NCBI GenBank assembly: GCA_028688905.1
Contig: JAQTXH010000007.1
Coordinates: forward strand, 50,306-114,305
DNA length: 64,000 nucleotides
Direction: 5' to 3'
Source: Acidiphilium sp.
GTDB lineage: Bacteria; Pseudomonadota; Alphaproteobacteria; Acetobacterales; Acetobacteraceae
The notes below the pieces were generated by a model, which searched no databases, had not been told where the DNA came from, and saw nothing but the letters and a program-made list of their open reading frames with translations. Both the position numbers and the translations under genes were made by a program. Positions 18,698-29,129 of the stretch are shown piece after piece (the stretch's first letter is position 1; each line of letters begins with the position of its first letter).

Positions 18698-18823
18698 TCA
18701 GCCCTGGCGGGCTTTCATGCGCGGGTTTTTTTTGTTGATCACGTAAACGCGACCATGGCGGCGCACCACGCGGCAGTTTTTGTCGCGGGCCTTGGCGGAA
18801 CGGAGTGAATTGCGGATTTTCAT
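18698..18823 (-). CDS. rpmJ: 50S ribosomal protein L36 (bL36), zinc-free form
   Basis: A 41-residue protein beginning [17 protein letters not shown] and ending NPRMKARQG. It has a single Cys and so lacks the CxxC zinc ligands of the canonical 37-residue L36; this is the form usual in alphaproteobacteria. The open frame extends upstream, but homology starts at 18823. It stands alone, separate from the ribosomal-protein operons. Confidence 0.94.
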   Translation of the reverse strand: MKIRNSLRSAKARDKNCRVVRRHGRVYVINKKNPRMKARQG

Positions 18824-18950
18824 GATATTTGTCTCGGGGTCTGTCTCGTGCTGCTCGTTCGGGTTGCGCGGGTTATGGAAACCCTGCACACATCTGTCAA
18901 CCCGCCGGCCAGGGGCAGGGGTTTCAGCGGCAAAGTCGCCCGACCATCGT

Positions 18951-18989
18951 CACACCTCTGGCCCCACACCTCTGGCCCCACACCTCTGG
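18951..18989. repeat. 14-bp tandem repeat, nearly three copies
   Basis: CACACCTCTGGCCC occurs at 18951-18964 and 18965-18978, then CACACCTCTGG at 18979-18989. It lies between divergent rpmJ and the small membrane-protein gene at 19056. Confidence 0.95.
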
Positions 18990-19055
18990 ATTGACGGCGC
19001 GCATGCCGGGCCGCATGGAATGATCATTATAATCGGAATAAACGGAGTTGTGGGA

Positions 19056-19496
19056 ATGGCAGAGCGCGAGCGGGTTTCGGCCCAGCGGATCGGCATGATG
19101 TTGACCGGATTTCTGATGCTGACGCTGATCGGGGTGTTCGCGACCTATGCGACGCCGATCCCGGCGATGCGCGGTGCCTTGGTCGAAGCCACGATCGCGC
19201 AGGCGGCGGCTTCGGGCGACCCGGCGACGATGCACGCCGCCCTGGCTGCGGCAAAGCCCCTGCTGGGCGTCACCGAACAAAAAACCCTCGCCACCCTCGC
19301 CCCCGATCGCACCGGCATGGCCCGCGCCGCCGCCCTGGTCGCGGGGAACACCGGCAACGCCAGCGCGCTGGTCTCATACCGGGTGCGGCTGATGGTCATC
19401 GTGATCGGGGTGCTCGCCGCTTTGTTCGGCGTCGCCCTGCTCGGCATCCGCGACAGCGCCCCCACCGGCACCATCACCGTGGCACCGAAACCGTGA
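19056..19496 (+). CDS. Small membrane protein of unknown function upstream of dat-pyrH
   Basis: A 146-residue protein with one hydrophobic segment near the N-terminus (GMMLTGFLMLTLIGVFATYA) and one near the C-terminus (VMVIVIG-like, VLAALFGVALLG). The roughly 75 residues between them are Ala-rich, so both ends are likely cytoplasmic with a periplasmic loop. GGAG eight bases before ATG 19056 supports this start over an upstream frame. Its TGA overlaps the GTG of the next gene, making it the first gene of a tightly coupled run. The family is not recognised. Confidence 0.7.
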   Translation: MAERERVSAQRIGMMLTGFLMLTLIGVFATYATPIPAMRGALVEATIAQAAASGDPATMHAALAAAKPLLGVTEQKTLATLAPDRTGMARAAALVAGNTGNASALVSYRVRLMVIVIGVLAALFGVALLGIRDSAPTGTITVAPKP

Positions 19497-20410
19497 GCCG
19501 GATCGCTTATGTCAACGGCCGCTACGTGCCGCAATCCGACGCCTCGATATCGATCGAGGATCGCGGCTATCAGTTCGGCGATGGCATTTACGAGGTAATC
19601 CATATCCACGATGGCCGCTTCGTCGATACCGAACTGCATCTGGCCCGCCTCGCCCGCTCGCTGCGCGAAATCGCAATCCCGGCCCCGATGGATAATGCCG
19701 CCTTGCTGGTCGTGCTGCGCGAAGTGGTGCGCCGCAACCGGGTGCATGAGGGCATTGTCTATATGCAGATCACCCGTGGCGTGGCGCGGCGGGATCATGC
19801 GTTTCCCCTGGGCATCAAACCGTCCCTCGTGATCACCGCCCGCCATGGCAACCCGTTCCCGCGCGACATCGCCGCCTGGACCGCCACGGCGATCACCCTG
19901 CCGGACATCCGCTGGGGCCGCTGCGACATCAAAACGGTGAACCTGCTGCCCAACTGCCTCGCCAAACAAAAGGCGCGCGAGGCTGGGGCTTATGAAGCCA
20001 TATTGATCGATGCCTCCGGCATGATCACCGAAGGGTCGTCCACCACGGTCTGGGCGGTCGATGCGAACGGCGTGTTGCGGACCCGCCATCTCGACGATCA
20101 CATTCTGCCCGGCTGCACCCGTGCCGCGCTGGGGGGCCTGCTCCGGGACAACGATATCGCCTTCGAGGAGCGTGGGCTGAGCGAATTGGAATTCCGCGCC
20201 GCGCGCGAAGTGTTCCTCACCAGTGCGACCTCCTTCGTCAAACCCATCGTCAGCGTCGATGGCGTCGCGGTGGCTGACGGCAAACCCGGCCCGGTCACCA
20301 CCCGCCTGTTCGCCCTGTTTGCCCGCCACGCCGACGGGGCGGGCCACAACGCGGCATCGGGCGGACCCGTCTTGCGCCCGCGCGGGGAATCGGATCAAAC
20401 GCGGCCATGA
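19493..20410 (+). CDS. dat: D-amino-acid transaminase (class IV PLP enzyme)
   Basis: A 305-residue fold-type IV aminotransferase. The N-terminus [20 protein letters not shown] and [10 protein letters not shown] are typical, the PLP lysine is K147 in IKTVNLLPN, and [11 protein letters not shown] binds the cofactor phosphate. The sequence fits D-alanine/D-glutamate transaminase better than branched-chain IlvE. It would supply D-Glu for peptidoglycan. It starts with GTG overlapping the previous stop, and its TGA overlaps the pyrH ATG. The C-terminal 25 residues are low-complexity. Confidence 0.88.
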   Translation: MSRIAYVNGRYVPQSDASISIEDRGYQFGDGIYEVIHIHDGRFVDTELHLARLARSLREIAIPAPMDNAALLVVLREVVRRNRVHEGIVYMQITRGVARRDHAFPLGIKPSLVITARHGNPFPRDIAAWTATAITLPDIRWGRCDIKTVNLLPNCLAKQKAREAGAYEAILIDASGMITEGSSTTVWAVDANGVLRTRHLDDHILPGCTRAALGGLLRDNDIAFEERGLSELEFRAAREVFLTSATSFVKPIVSVDGVAVADGKPGPVTTRLFALFARHADGAGHNAASGGPVLRPRGESDQTRP

Positions 20411-21147
20411 TCGATCATGAACTCAAAAACCAACCGCGCTACCGCCGCGTTCTGCTGAAAATCTCCGGCGAGGCCCTGATGGGCAGGCGTGATTATGGCC
20501 TCGATACCGAAACCGTCGCCGCCATCGCCCACGACGTCGCCGATGTCGTGGCGATGCGCGCCGAGGTGTGCCTCGTCATCGGGGGCGGCAACATCTTTCG
20601 CGGCATCTCCGGTGCGGCCGATGGCATGGATCGCGCCCAGGCCGACTATATCGGCATGCTCGCCACCGTGATGAATGCGCTCGCCATGCAATCCGCGCTC
20701 GAACAATGCGGCGTGCCGACCCGCGTGCAATCGGCGATCCCGATGGCCGCGGTCTGCGAACCCTACATCCGCCGCCGTGCCGAGCGCCATATGGAAAAAG
20801 GCCGCGTGGTAATTTTCGCCGCCGGCACCGGCAACCCGTTCTTCACCACCGATACCGCAGCGGCCCTGCGCGCGACCGAAATGAAGTGCGACGTCCTGTT
20901 AAAAGGCACCCAGGTCGATGGCGTCTATTCCGCCGATCCGCGCAAGGTGGCCGGGGCCGAGCGCTATCAGGAACTTTCCTATCTCGACGTGCTCTCCCGT
21001 GATCTGTCGGTGATGGATGCGGCGGCGATCAGCATCGCCCGCGAGAACGCCCTGCCGATCATCGTGTTCAACATCCGCGCGCCGGGTGCCTTTGCCGCCG
21101 TCATGCGCGGCGAGGGCAAATTCACCCGCATCGTGGAACAGCGTTAG
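20407..21147 (+). CDS. pyrH: Uridylate kinase PyrH
   Basis: A 246-residue amino-acid-kinase-fold UMP kinase. Motifs include [11 protein letters not shown] (phosphate-binding Lys), [44 protein letters not shown] and the C-terminal FTRIVE. The usual alphaproteobacterial upstream neighbours rpsB-tsf are replaced here by dat. The gene is ATGA-coupled to dat and 10 bp from frr. Confidence 0.97.
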   Translation: MIDHELKNQPRYRRVLLKISGEALMGRRDYGLDTETVAAIAHDVADVVAMRAEVCLVIGGGNIFRGISGAADGMDRAQADYIGMLATVMNALAMQSALEQCGVPTRVQSAIPMAAVCEPYIRRRAERHMEKGRVVIFAAGTGNPFFTTDTAAALRATEMKCDVLLKGTQVDGVYSADPRKVAGAERYQELSYLDVLSRDLSVMDAAAISIARENALPIIVFNIRAPGAFAAVMRGEGKFTRIVEQR

Positions 21148-21157
21148 GAGACTCCCC

Positions 21158-21724
21158 GTGGTTACCGATCTCGACAGTATCAAACAGGATCTTTCGCATC
21201 GGATGGACGGCGCGATGGACACACTGAAACGTGAGTTTTCCGGCCTGCGCACCGGCCGCGCCAATCCCGCCCTGCTCGAACCGGTCAAGGTCGAGGCCTA
21301 CGGCACCATGATGCCGCTCAACCAGGTCGCCACCATCGCGGTGCCGGAATCGCGCATGCTCACCGTCCAGGTCTGGGACCGCTCGATGGTCAACGCCACC
21401 GTCGCCGCCATCCGCGACTGCGGCCTCGGCCTCAACCCCCAGCCCGACGGCCAGATGATCCGGGTTCCGCTGCCCATTCTCACCGAGGAACGCCGGGGCG
21501 AGCTTGCCAAAGCCGCCGGCAAATACGCCGAAGGGGCGCGCATCGCGGTGCGCGGGGTGCGGCGCGACGGCATGGAAACCATCAAGGCCCTCGAAAAAAA
21601 ACACGAGATCGGCGAGGACCAGATGCGCGACTGGTCTGACGCGGTGCAGAAGCTGACCGATGCGATGATCAAGAAGATCGACGAATTGTTGGTTGAAAAG
21701 GACAAGGATATCCGTCAGGTCTAA
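21158..21724 (+). CDS. frr: Ribosome recycling factor
   Basis: A 188-residue three-helix-bundle factor that, with EF-G, splits post-termination ribosomes. Landmarks are FSGLRTGRANPALLEPVKVEAYG, PLNQVATIAVPE and PLTEERR-type LPILTEERRGELAK. The start is GTG 21158 with TAGGAG upstream; the pyrH stop lies within the same region, so coupling is likely. Confidence 0.96.
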   Translation: MVTDLDSIKQDLSHRMDGAMDTLKREFSGLRTGRANPALLEPVKVEAYGTMMPLNQVATIAVPESRMLTVQVWDRSMVNATVAAIRDCGLGLNPQPDGQMIRVPLPILTEERRGELAKAAGKYAEGARIAVRGVRRDGMETIKALEKKHEIGEDQMRDWSDAVQKLTDAMIKKIDELLVEKDKDIRQV

Positions 21725-21732
21725 CCACAGAC

Positions 21733-22491
21733 ATGCCCCGCCAACCCCCGCCGCTGACGCCACGCCACATTGCCATCATCATGGATGGCAATGGCCGCTG
21801 GGCAACCCGTCGCGGCCTGCCGCGCGTGGCCGGCCATCGCGAAGGCGTGCGGGCGGTCCGCCGCACCATCGAGGCGGCAATCGAACACGGGGTACGCTGG
21901 CTGACCCTGTTCGCGTTCTCCTCGGAAAACTGGCGGCGGCCGGCCGACGAAGTGACCGATCTTACCTTCCTGCTCCGCCACTATCTCCATTCGGAACTCA
22001 AGGAACTCGACGAAGCCGGGGTACGCCTGCATATCATCGGTGAGCGCGACCGGTTCGGCCCCGCCCTCGATCGGGAACTGGCCGACGCCGAAGCGCGCAC
22101 CGCCACCAACGAACGCCTCAACCTCGTCATCGCCCTGTCCTACGGCGCGCGCGCCGAAATCGCCGCCGCCGCACGGCGGATCGCACTGAAGGCCCGCGCC
22201 GGCACCCTCGACCCGGCAAGCATCGATGAGGACAGTTTCACCGCCCACCTCGCCACCGCCGGCATGCCGGACCCCGATCTTGTCATCCGCACCAGCGGCG
22301 AGCAGCGCCTCTCGAATTTCCTGCTCTGGCAGGCCGCTTACGCCGAATTGATTTTCGACGACGCGCTGTGGCCCGATTTCGGTGCCGCCAACCTCGCCGG
22401 TGCCATCGCGGAATACGCCCGCCGCGAACGCCGCTTCGGCGCGCGCCCCACCGCATCCGCGCCGGTGCCTCCCATCGTTTCGGCGCAATGA
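21733..22491 (+). CDS. uppS: Isoprenyl transferase (undecaprenyl diphosphate synthase)
   Basis: A 252-residue cis-prenyltransferase. HIAIIMDGNGRWA holds the catalytic Asp, followed by GHREGVRAVRRT, FSSENWRRP, and the C-terminal DLVIRTSGEQRLSNFLLWQ. It makes the C55 lipid carrier for peptidoglycan and O-antigen. The TGA overlaps the cdsA ATG by four bases. Confidence 0.97.
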   Translation: MPRQPPPLTPRHIAIIMDGNGRWATRRGLPRVAGHREGVRAVRRTIEAAIEHGVRWLTLFAFSSENWRRPADEVTDLTFLLRHYLHSELKELDEAGVRLHIIGERDRFGPALDRELADAEARTATNERLNLVIALSYGARAEIAAAARRIALKARAGTLDPASIDEDSFTAHLATAGMPDPDLVIRTSGEQRLSNFLLWQAAYAELIFDDALWPDFGAANLAGAIAEYARRERRFGARPTASAPVPPIVSAQ

Positions 22492-23180
22492 GCACCCAGC
22501 TGGCCCCACCCCGATCGCGCATGGCCCGGTTTCAGGATCTTGGCATCCGCACCGCCTCGGCCACCGTCCTGATCCCGGTGACCCTGTTCGGGCTGATCGT
22601 CGGCGGCTGGGTGTGGGCGGCCCTGATCGCGGTGTTCTTTGTCGGATTGCTGCGCGAGGGGCGTGCCCTGAGCCGCCACGCCCGACCCTGCCGCCGCACC
22701 GTCTTCCTGCTGTGCGGCCTTGCCTATACCGGCCTCCCCGGTGCTGCCCTGCTCTGGCTGCGGGCGCGGCCCGGTGCCGGCCTCGATGACGTGTTGTTCC
22801 TGCTGCTCGTGGTATGGATGACCGACATCGGGGCCTATCTGGTCGGTCGCCTGCTGGGTGGCCGCAAGCTCGCCCCGACAATTTCCCCCGGCAAAACCGT
22901 CAGCGGCGCGCTCGGCGGCCTGATCATCGGCAGTCTCGCCGGAATGATCTTTGCCGGCAGCCCGCTCGGTATCCTGCCCGCCGCGGTACTGTCACTGGTG
23001 TCCGAGGCGGGCGATCTCGCGGAAAGTGCCGTGAAACGCTGGCTCGGCGTCAAGGATTCCGGCCACACCATCCCCGGCCACGGCGGGCTGTTCGACCGGC
23101 TCGACGGCATTCTCGCCGCCGCCCCGGTCGCGGCCTTGCTCGCCCTCATCGCTCATGGAGGTGTTCCGCTATGGCGGTGA
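22488..23180 (+). CDS. cdsA: Phosphatidate cytidylyltransferase CdsA
   Basis: A 230-residue multipass membrane enzyme making CDP-diacylglycerol. The C-terminal signature is complete: ESAVKRWLGVKDSG followed by IPGHGGLFDRLDGIL. It has about six hydrophobic segments and is shorter than E. coli CdsA (285), mainly at the N-terminus. It overlaps uppS by four bases and dxr by ten. Confidence 0.94.
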   Translation: MSTQLAPPRSRMARFQDLGIRTASATVLIPVTLFGLIVGGWVWAALIAVFFVGLLREGRALSRHARPCRRTVFLLCGLAYTGLPGAALLWLRARPGAGLDDVLFLLLVVWMTDIGAYLVGRLLGGRKLAPTISPGKTVSGALGGLIIGSLAGMIFAGSPLGILPAAVLSLVSEAGDLAESAVKRWLGVKDSGHTIPGHGGLFDRLDGILAAAPVAALLALIAHGGVPLWR

Positions 23181-24346
23181 AATCAATTACCATTCTCGGC
23201 TCGACCGGCAGCGTCGGTACCCAGACCATCGACCTGCTGCTGGCAACCCCCGACCGCTATCGGGTCACCGCCCTGATCGCCGGGCGCAACGCCGCCTTGC
23301 TGGCGCAACAGGCGCGCGCGCTCCGCCCCGCCGTCGCGGTGATCGCCGATGAAGCCTGCTGGCGCGACCTGCGCGATGCCCTGGCCGGCACCGGTATCCG
23401 CGCCGAAGCCGGGCGCAGCGCCGTCACCGCGGCGGCGGGGCAACCGGCGGATTGGACCATGGCGGCGATCACCGGCACCGCCGGACTCGAACCCACCCTC
23501 GCCGCCGCCGCCAACGGTGGGGCGATCGCGCTGGCCAACAAGGAAGCGCTGGTGTCCGCCGGCGAAGTGTTCCTCCGCGCCATCGCCGACGCCGGTGCCA
23601 CCCTGCTGCCGGTCGATTCCGAACACAATGCGATTTTCCAATCCCTCGCCGACGGCAACCGCCAATCGCTCGAAAAAATCGTCCTCACCGCCTCGGGCGG
23701 CCCGTTCCGCGACGCCTCCCTCGCCGAAATGCAGGACGCCACACCCGAACAGGCGCTGAAACACCCGGTCTGGTCGATGGGGGCCAAAATCACCATCGAT
23801 TCCGCCACCCTGTTCAACAAAGGCCTCGAAGTCATCGAAGCCGCGCGGATTTTCAACCTCGCCCCGCACGAGATCGAGGTTCTGGTCCACCCGCAATCGA
23901 TCGTCCACGGCATGGTCTGCTACCGCGACGGCAGCGTCCTCGCCCAACTCGGCGCGCCCGATATGCGCATCCCGATCGCCCATACCCTCGCCTGGCCCGC
24001 CCGCATCGCCACCGCCTCACCCCGGCTCGATCTCGCGGCGGCGGCAAAACTCGAATTCTTCGCGCCCGACCCGGCACGCTTCCCCGCGTTGCGCCTCGCC
24101 CGCGAAGCGCTGCACGCCGGCCAGGGTGCCTCGACCGTGCTGAGTGCCGCCAATGAAATCGCGGTCGCCGCTTTTCTGGCACGGCGGATCGGCTTTCTCG
24201 ACATCGCCCGAGTGGTCGAACGCGTCATGCAGCGCCTCGGCGCGCCGCCGCTGCCCGACCTCGATGCCGTGCTAGCGCTCGATACCGAGGCCCGGCGGAT
24301 TGCGGAATCGGAATTGCTGGGTAAAACAGCCTCCCGCGCCGCCTGA
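23171..24346 (+). CDS. dxr: 1-deoxy-D-xylulose 5-phosphate reductoisomerase
   Basis: A 391-residue NADPH-dependent enzyme of the MEP isoprenoid pathway. The N-terminus ITILGSTGSVGTQT is the NADPH loop, ALANKEALVSAG and PVDSEHNAIFQ carry metal and substrate ligands, and the flexible loop GGPFRD is followed by HPVWSMGAKITIDSATLFNKG. It provides precursors for the downstream product of uppS in the same operon. ATG 23171 overlaps the cdsA end. Confidence 0.97.
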   Translation: MAVKSITILGSTGSVGTQTIDLLLATPDRYRVTALIAGRNAALLAQQARALRPAVAVIADEACWRDLRDALAGTGIRAEAGRSAVTAAAGQPADWTMAAITGTAGLEPTLAAAANGGAIALANKEALVSAGEVFLRAIADAGATLLPVDSEHNAIFQSLADGNRQSLEKIVLTASGGPFRDASLAEMQDATPEQALKHPVWSMGAKITIDSATLFNKGLEVIEAARIFNLAPHEIEVLVHPQSIVHGMVCYRDGSVLAQLGAPDMRIPIAHTLAWPARIATASPRLDLAAAAKLEFFAPDPARFPALRLAREALHAGQGASTVLSAANEIAVAAFLARRIGFLDIARVVERVMQRLGAPPLPDLDAVLALDTEARRIAESELLGKTASRAA

Positions 24347-24366
24347 ACTTCCTATATAAGGCGGAC

Positions 24367-25455
24367 ATGGTCGACATTATCCGCTCTCTGCTGGCCTTCA
24401 TCGTCGTGCTCGGCATCCTCGTCACCGTGCATGAAATGGGGCATTACCTGGTCGCGCGCTGGCGCGGTGTCGCGATCGAAACCTTCTCGGTCGGCTTCGG
24501 ACCCGCCCTGCTCTCGCATACCGACAAACACGGCACCGTCTGGAAACTCTCCGCCATCCCGCTCGGCGGCTATGTGCGGATGAAGGGCTGGGCGGAATTT
24601 GGCGGCGAAACCGCCGGCGAGACCGATCCGGGCAGTTTCCGCACCAAATCCCTCGCGTCGCGCGCAATGATCGTCGCCGCCGGCCCTGCCGCCAACATGG
24701 CCCTCGCCTTTCTGGTGTTCAGTGTGATTTTCGCGACCTCCGGTGCCCCCACCGTCATGCCGGTGGTCAGCCAGGTGATGCCCAACACCCCCGCCGCCAC
24801 GATCGGCATCGTCAAGGGCGATCGGATCACCAGCATCGACGGCCAAAAAGTCGCGAGCTTCGCGGAAATCCAGAAACTGATCGTCGATCGCCCGGACGAT
24901 CGCATCGCCATCACCTACACCCACGACGGCGTCACCAAAGGGGCCAACCTCACCACCGCCTCACGCAGGGTCGATGGCGAGCGGGTCGGCGAACTCGGCA
25001 TCGTCGGCGCGGACGTCAAATTCCGCCGCCTGTCGCCCCCGCAAGCCATCCGGGCCGGTGCCATCGAAACCTATGCCGCCACCGCCGCCACACTGAACGG
25101 TCTCTGGAATCTCGTCGCTTACCAAAAGGGCGTGCAAAACCTCGGCGGCCCGATCCGCATCGCGCAAATTTCAGGCCAGGCTGCGTCGCTCGGCCTCGCC
25201 GACTTCGCTTCCTTCATCGCCCTGCTCTCGGTCAACCTCGGCCTGATCAACCTGGTCCCGATCCCCATCCTCGACGGCGGCCACCTCTTGTTCTACGCCG
25301 CCGAAGCCCTCTACGGCCGCGCCCTGCCCCGCCGCGCCCAGGAAATCGGCCTGCAAATCGGTGCCGCCATCCTCGCGTCGCTGGTCATCTTCGTCACTTG
25401 GCACGATCTGGCTCATATCGGGCTGTTTCACTTCGTCTCGCATCTTTTAGGGTAG
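24367..25455 (+). CDS. rseP: Site-2 metalloprotease RseP
   Basis: A 362-residue intramembrane zinc protease. HEMGH at residues 22-26 gives two zinc ligands and the catalytic Glu, a PDZ domain spans about 120-200 (VMPNTPAATIGIVKGDRITSIDG), and the C-terminal LVPIPILDGGHLLFY supplies the third ligand Asp. It performs regulated cleavage of anti-sigma and signal peptides in the membrane. It closes the operon; bamA, which usually follows in Proteobacteria, is absent. Confidence 0.95.
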   Translation: MVDIIRSLLAFIVVLGILVTVHEMGHYLVARWRGVAIETFSVGFGPALLSHTDKHGTVWKLSAIPLGGYVRMKGWAEFGGETAGETDPGSFRTKSLASRAMIVAAGPAANMALAFLVFSVIFATSGAPTVMPVVSQVMPNTPAATIGIVKGDRITSIDGQKVASFAEIQKLIVDRPDDRIAITYTHDGVTKGANLTTASRRVDGERVGELGIVGADVKFRRLSPPQAIRAGAIETYAATAATLNGLWNLVAYQKGVQNLGGPIRIAQISGQAASLGLADFASFIALLSVNLGLINLVPIPILDGGHLLFYAAEALYGRALPRRAQEIGLQIGAAILASLVIFVTWHDLAHIGLFHFVSHLLG

Positions 25456-25468
25456 GCAAACGTAAGCC

Positions 25469-25489
25469 CTGCTTTTTTGAAAAAAGCAG
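25469..25489. terminator. Perfect short hairpin after rseP
   Basis: CTGCTTTTTT and AAAAAAGCAG form a perfect 10-bp inverted repeat around a single G, 14 bases after the rseP stop. The one-base loop means the real hairpin is slightly shorter. It is a candidate terminator for the pyrH-rseP run. Confidence 0.5.
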
Positions 25490-25694
25490 CAAAAAGCGTT
25501 TTGGAGTCATGATCTGGGCGTTCGTATCCCGGCGGTGACCGCAATCTTCGTTGCAGGTTCAATGCGATACTCTACCCCGACGCAACAATATTCCGCGTCC
25601 CATCCCTTGCATGGCTCACAATTACGCCAGCAAGGTTGCCAATCGCCCCGATTTCCCTCATGCGATCCCCCTGAAACCGTCACTGACTGCCTGA

Positions 25695-26726
<1,032 letters not shown>

Positions 26727-26763
26727 CATTGGCCGCAACAGCAGGGCAACACGGAGTCAGACC

Positions 26764-27696
26764 ATGAAAATTGCCCGTGACGTGACCGAACTGGTGGGCA
26801 ACACCCCGTTGGTGCGCATCAACCGCCTCGCGGCGGGGTTGCCTGGATCGATCGTCGCGAAGCTCGAGTTCTTCAGCCCGGCCAATTCGGTGAAAGACCG
26901 CATCGGCGTCGCGATGATCGACGCCGCCGAGCGCGAGGGGCTGATCGATCAGGACAGCGTCATCGTCGAACCCACATCGGGCAACACCGGCATCGCACTG
27001 GCCATGGTATGCGCGGCACGCGGGTATCATTGCATCATCGTGATGCCCGATGGGGTCAGCCGCGAGCGCCGTGCCGTACTACGCGGCTACGGTGCCGAGC
27101 TGATCCTGACGCCGGGGGCCGAGGGCATTTCCGGGTCAATCCGCAAGGCCGAAGCCATCGTCGCCTCCGGCCCGAACTATTTCATGCCCCAGCAATTCAC
27201 CAATTCCGCCAACCCGGCGATCCACAAGCGCACCACCGCCGAGGAAATCTGGCGCGATACCGAAGGCAAGACGGACATCCTGGTCGCCGGCGTCGGCACC
27301 GGCGGCACCATCACCGGCGTCGGCGAACTGATGAAATCCCGCAAGCCGGGGTTCCGCTGCATCGCGGTCGAACCCGACGCCTCGCCAGTGCTCTCGGGCG
27401 GCAAGCCGGGCCCGCACGCGATTCAGGGCCTCGGCACCGGGTTTGTGCCGGAAATTCTGGATACCAAGATCTACGACGAGATCATCCGCGTCACCAACGA
27501 CGACGCGATATTGATGGCCCGCCGCGCCGCGCGCGAGGAAGGGCTGATGGTCGGCATTTCGTCGGGTGCCGCGCTCTGGGCCGCGATCGAGGTGGCCCGC
27601 CGCCCCAATAGCGCGGGCAAGCTGATCGTCGCGATCATCGCCTCCTACGGCGAGCGCTACCTTTCGACCCCGCTGTTCGCCGGACTGACGGACTGA
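26764..27696 (+). CDS. cysK: Cysteine synthase A (O-acetylserine sulfhydrylase)
   Basis: A 310-residue fold-type II PLP enzyme. The PLP lysine is K44 in [17 protein letters not shown] binds substrate carboxylate, [13 protein letters not shown] binds the PLP phosphate, and GISSGAAL lies near the C-terminus. It makes cysteine from O-acetylserine and sulfide. It follows ilvC by 37 bp and may share its transcript. Confidence 0.96.
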   Translation: MKIARDVTELVGNTPLVRINRLAAGLPGSIVAKLEFFSPANSVKDRIGVAMIDAAEREGLIDQDSVIVEPTSGNTGIALAMVCAARGYHCIIVMPDGVSRERRAVLRGYGAELILTPGAEGISGSIRKAEAIVASGPNYFMPQQFTNSANPAIHKRTTAEEIWRDTEGKTDILVAGVGTGGTITGVGELMKSRKPGFRCIAVEPDASPVLSGGKPGPHAIQGLGTGFVPEILDTKIYDEIIRVTNDDAILMARRAAREEGLMVGISSGAALWAAIEVARRPNSAGKLIVAIIASYGERYLSTPLFAGLTD

Positions 27697-27703
27697 GCCG
27701 GGA

Positions 27704-28327
27704 TTGATCGCCCTCCTCGCCCATTTCGTCATCGCGACGATCTCGACCCTCGGCTACACCGGCGTCGCGGTGCTGATGGCGCTGGAATCCGCCTGCATCC
27801 CGATCCCGTCCGAGATCATTCTGCCCTTCGCCGGCTATCTGGTCTCGACCGGAAGGTTCGACCTCTGGCTGGTCGCGATCGCCGGCGCGCTCGGCTGCAA
27901 CATCGGTTCCACCATCGCCTACGCCGTCGGCTACGTCGGTGGCCGCCCGCTGGTCACCAGGTTCGGCCGCTTCATCCTGCTCGATCACACCGAACTCGTC
28001 CGGGTCGAACATTTTTTCGCCCGCTACGGTGCCATCACCGTGCTGATCAGCCGGATGCTCCCCGTCATCCGCACCTACATCGCCCTGCCCGCCGGCATCG
28101 CGCGGATGAATTTCTGGAAATTCCAGATCTACACCTTCGCCGGCTCCCTCCCCTGGTGCCTCGCCCTCGCCTACATCGGCCTTCGCCTCGGCCACGCCTG
28201 GGAAACCAATCCGCAACTCCATGCGGTGATGCACAACCTCACCCTCGCAACAATCGCCGCCCTCGCACTCCTGCTCGCCTGGTACGTCACCCACCTCTGG
28301 CGCAACCACTCCCGCCCCACCGCCTGA
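27704..28327 (+). CDS. DedA family membrane protein
   Basis: A 207-residue DedA/SNARE-associated-fold protein with about five hydrophobic segments. Family motifs are ALESACIPIPSEIILPFAGYLV, the glycine-rich GCNIGSTIAYAVGYVGGR, and ISRMLPVIRTYIALPAGIARM. DedA proteins act as lipid scramblases or flippases and help maintain proton motive force. The start appears to be TTG 27704; an in-frame stop lies at 27686 and no ATG precedes the first conserved residues. Confidence 0.9.
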   Translation: MIALLAHFVIATISTLGYTGVAVLMALESACIPIPSEIILPFAGYLVSTGRFDLWLVAIAGALGCNIGSTIAYAVGYVGGRPLVTRFGRFILLDHTELVRVEHFFARYGAITVLISRMLPVIRTYIALPAGIARMNFWKFQIYTFAGSLPWCLALAYIGLRLGHAWETNPQLHAVMHNLTLATIAALALLLAWYVTHLWRNHSRPTA

Positions 28328-28403
28328 CCCCGGCGTCAACGTCAAATCCGATACACGGGACACGGGAATGGCCCCCCTTTTCGGTAAAAAAACAAAAAAG
28401 TCT

Positions 28404-29129
28404 CTAACTTTCGTTCACTCCCGCCACAAACCGGTTCAGGATGACCGCCGATCCCGTGGTTGCCGCCCAGTATTCCTGCCTGCCGTTGTTCCAATAACTG
28501 ATCGCCATGCCCTGATAGATCGCGTTACGGATGCCATGCGCGGGTTCGCCATTAGCGGGCCACAGGCAGAGCGTGATGGTCTGATCCTGCCGCGTGTAGG
28601 CCAGCACCCGCGCGCGATGACCCGCCACGATATCGGTGTGCGACGCCACCAGCCGGAAACCGGGAACCACCGGGCCGGAGAGGGTTTCCCCCAGGTTTTG
28701 CCCGATGCCGCCGCGCAAGGCTGCGTCGCGCACGCTCATCAGATCCTTGGTCTCGTCATGATGCGGCAGCATCAGCGTCATGGCGAGAACCGCCGCCATG
28801 GCGGTGGCAGCGAGCCAGCCCAGCCGCGCGGACCTATGCAGCAAGGTTCGGGGCGGCAAGGTTCGGGCCGGCATGGTAACAACACCAACACCACGCGGAC
28901 CGGGGTTTTGCGCCGCCAGCAGGCTGGAAATTTTGGCGTAAAACGCCGGCGGCACCTCTTCTTCCGGGATATCTGCCTGCAAGGCTGCATGCAGCGCCGC
29001 CAGTTCGGCCAGACGCTGGACGCAGCCTGGGCAGGTCGCGAGATGCGCGGTGAGGGCAGCAAGCTCAGCGGGAGACAATTCGCCATCCAGCATCGCGCTC
29101 GACGGTTCGGCGTAGAAGTCGCAGTTCAT
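28404..29129 (-). CDS. Anti-sigma factor with zinc-binding N-terminal domain
   Basis: A 241-residue protein. The N-terminus has DGELSPAELAALTAHLATCPGC, the H-x3-C-x2-C zinc anti-sigma (ZAS) motif that sequesters ECF sigma factors. One membrane segment lies near residues 100-120 (LAATAMAAVLAMTLML), and the C-terminal half is periplasmic. It overlaps the sigma gene stop by four bases, the usual coupling. A 15-bp duplication at 28842-28871 encodes the ARTLPPRTL stretch before the membrane segment. Confidence 0.85.
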   Translation of the reverse strand: MNCDFYAEPSSAMLDGELSPAELAALTAHLATCPGCVQRLAELAALHAALQADIPEEEVPPAFYAKISSLLAAQNPGPRGVGVVTMPARTLPPRTLLHRSARLGWLAATAMAAVLAMTLMLPHHDETKDLMSVRDAALRGGIGQNLGETLSGPVVPGFRLVASHTDIVAGHRARVLAYTRQDQTITLCLWPANGEPAHGIRNAIYQGMAISYWNNGRQEYWAATTGSAVILNRFVAGVNES

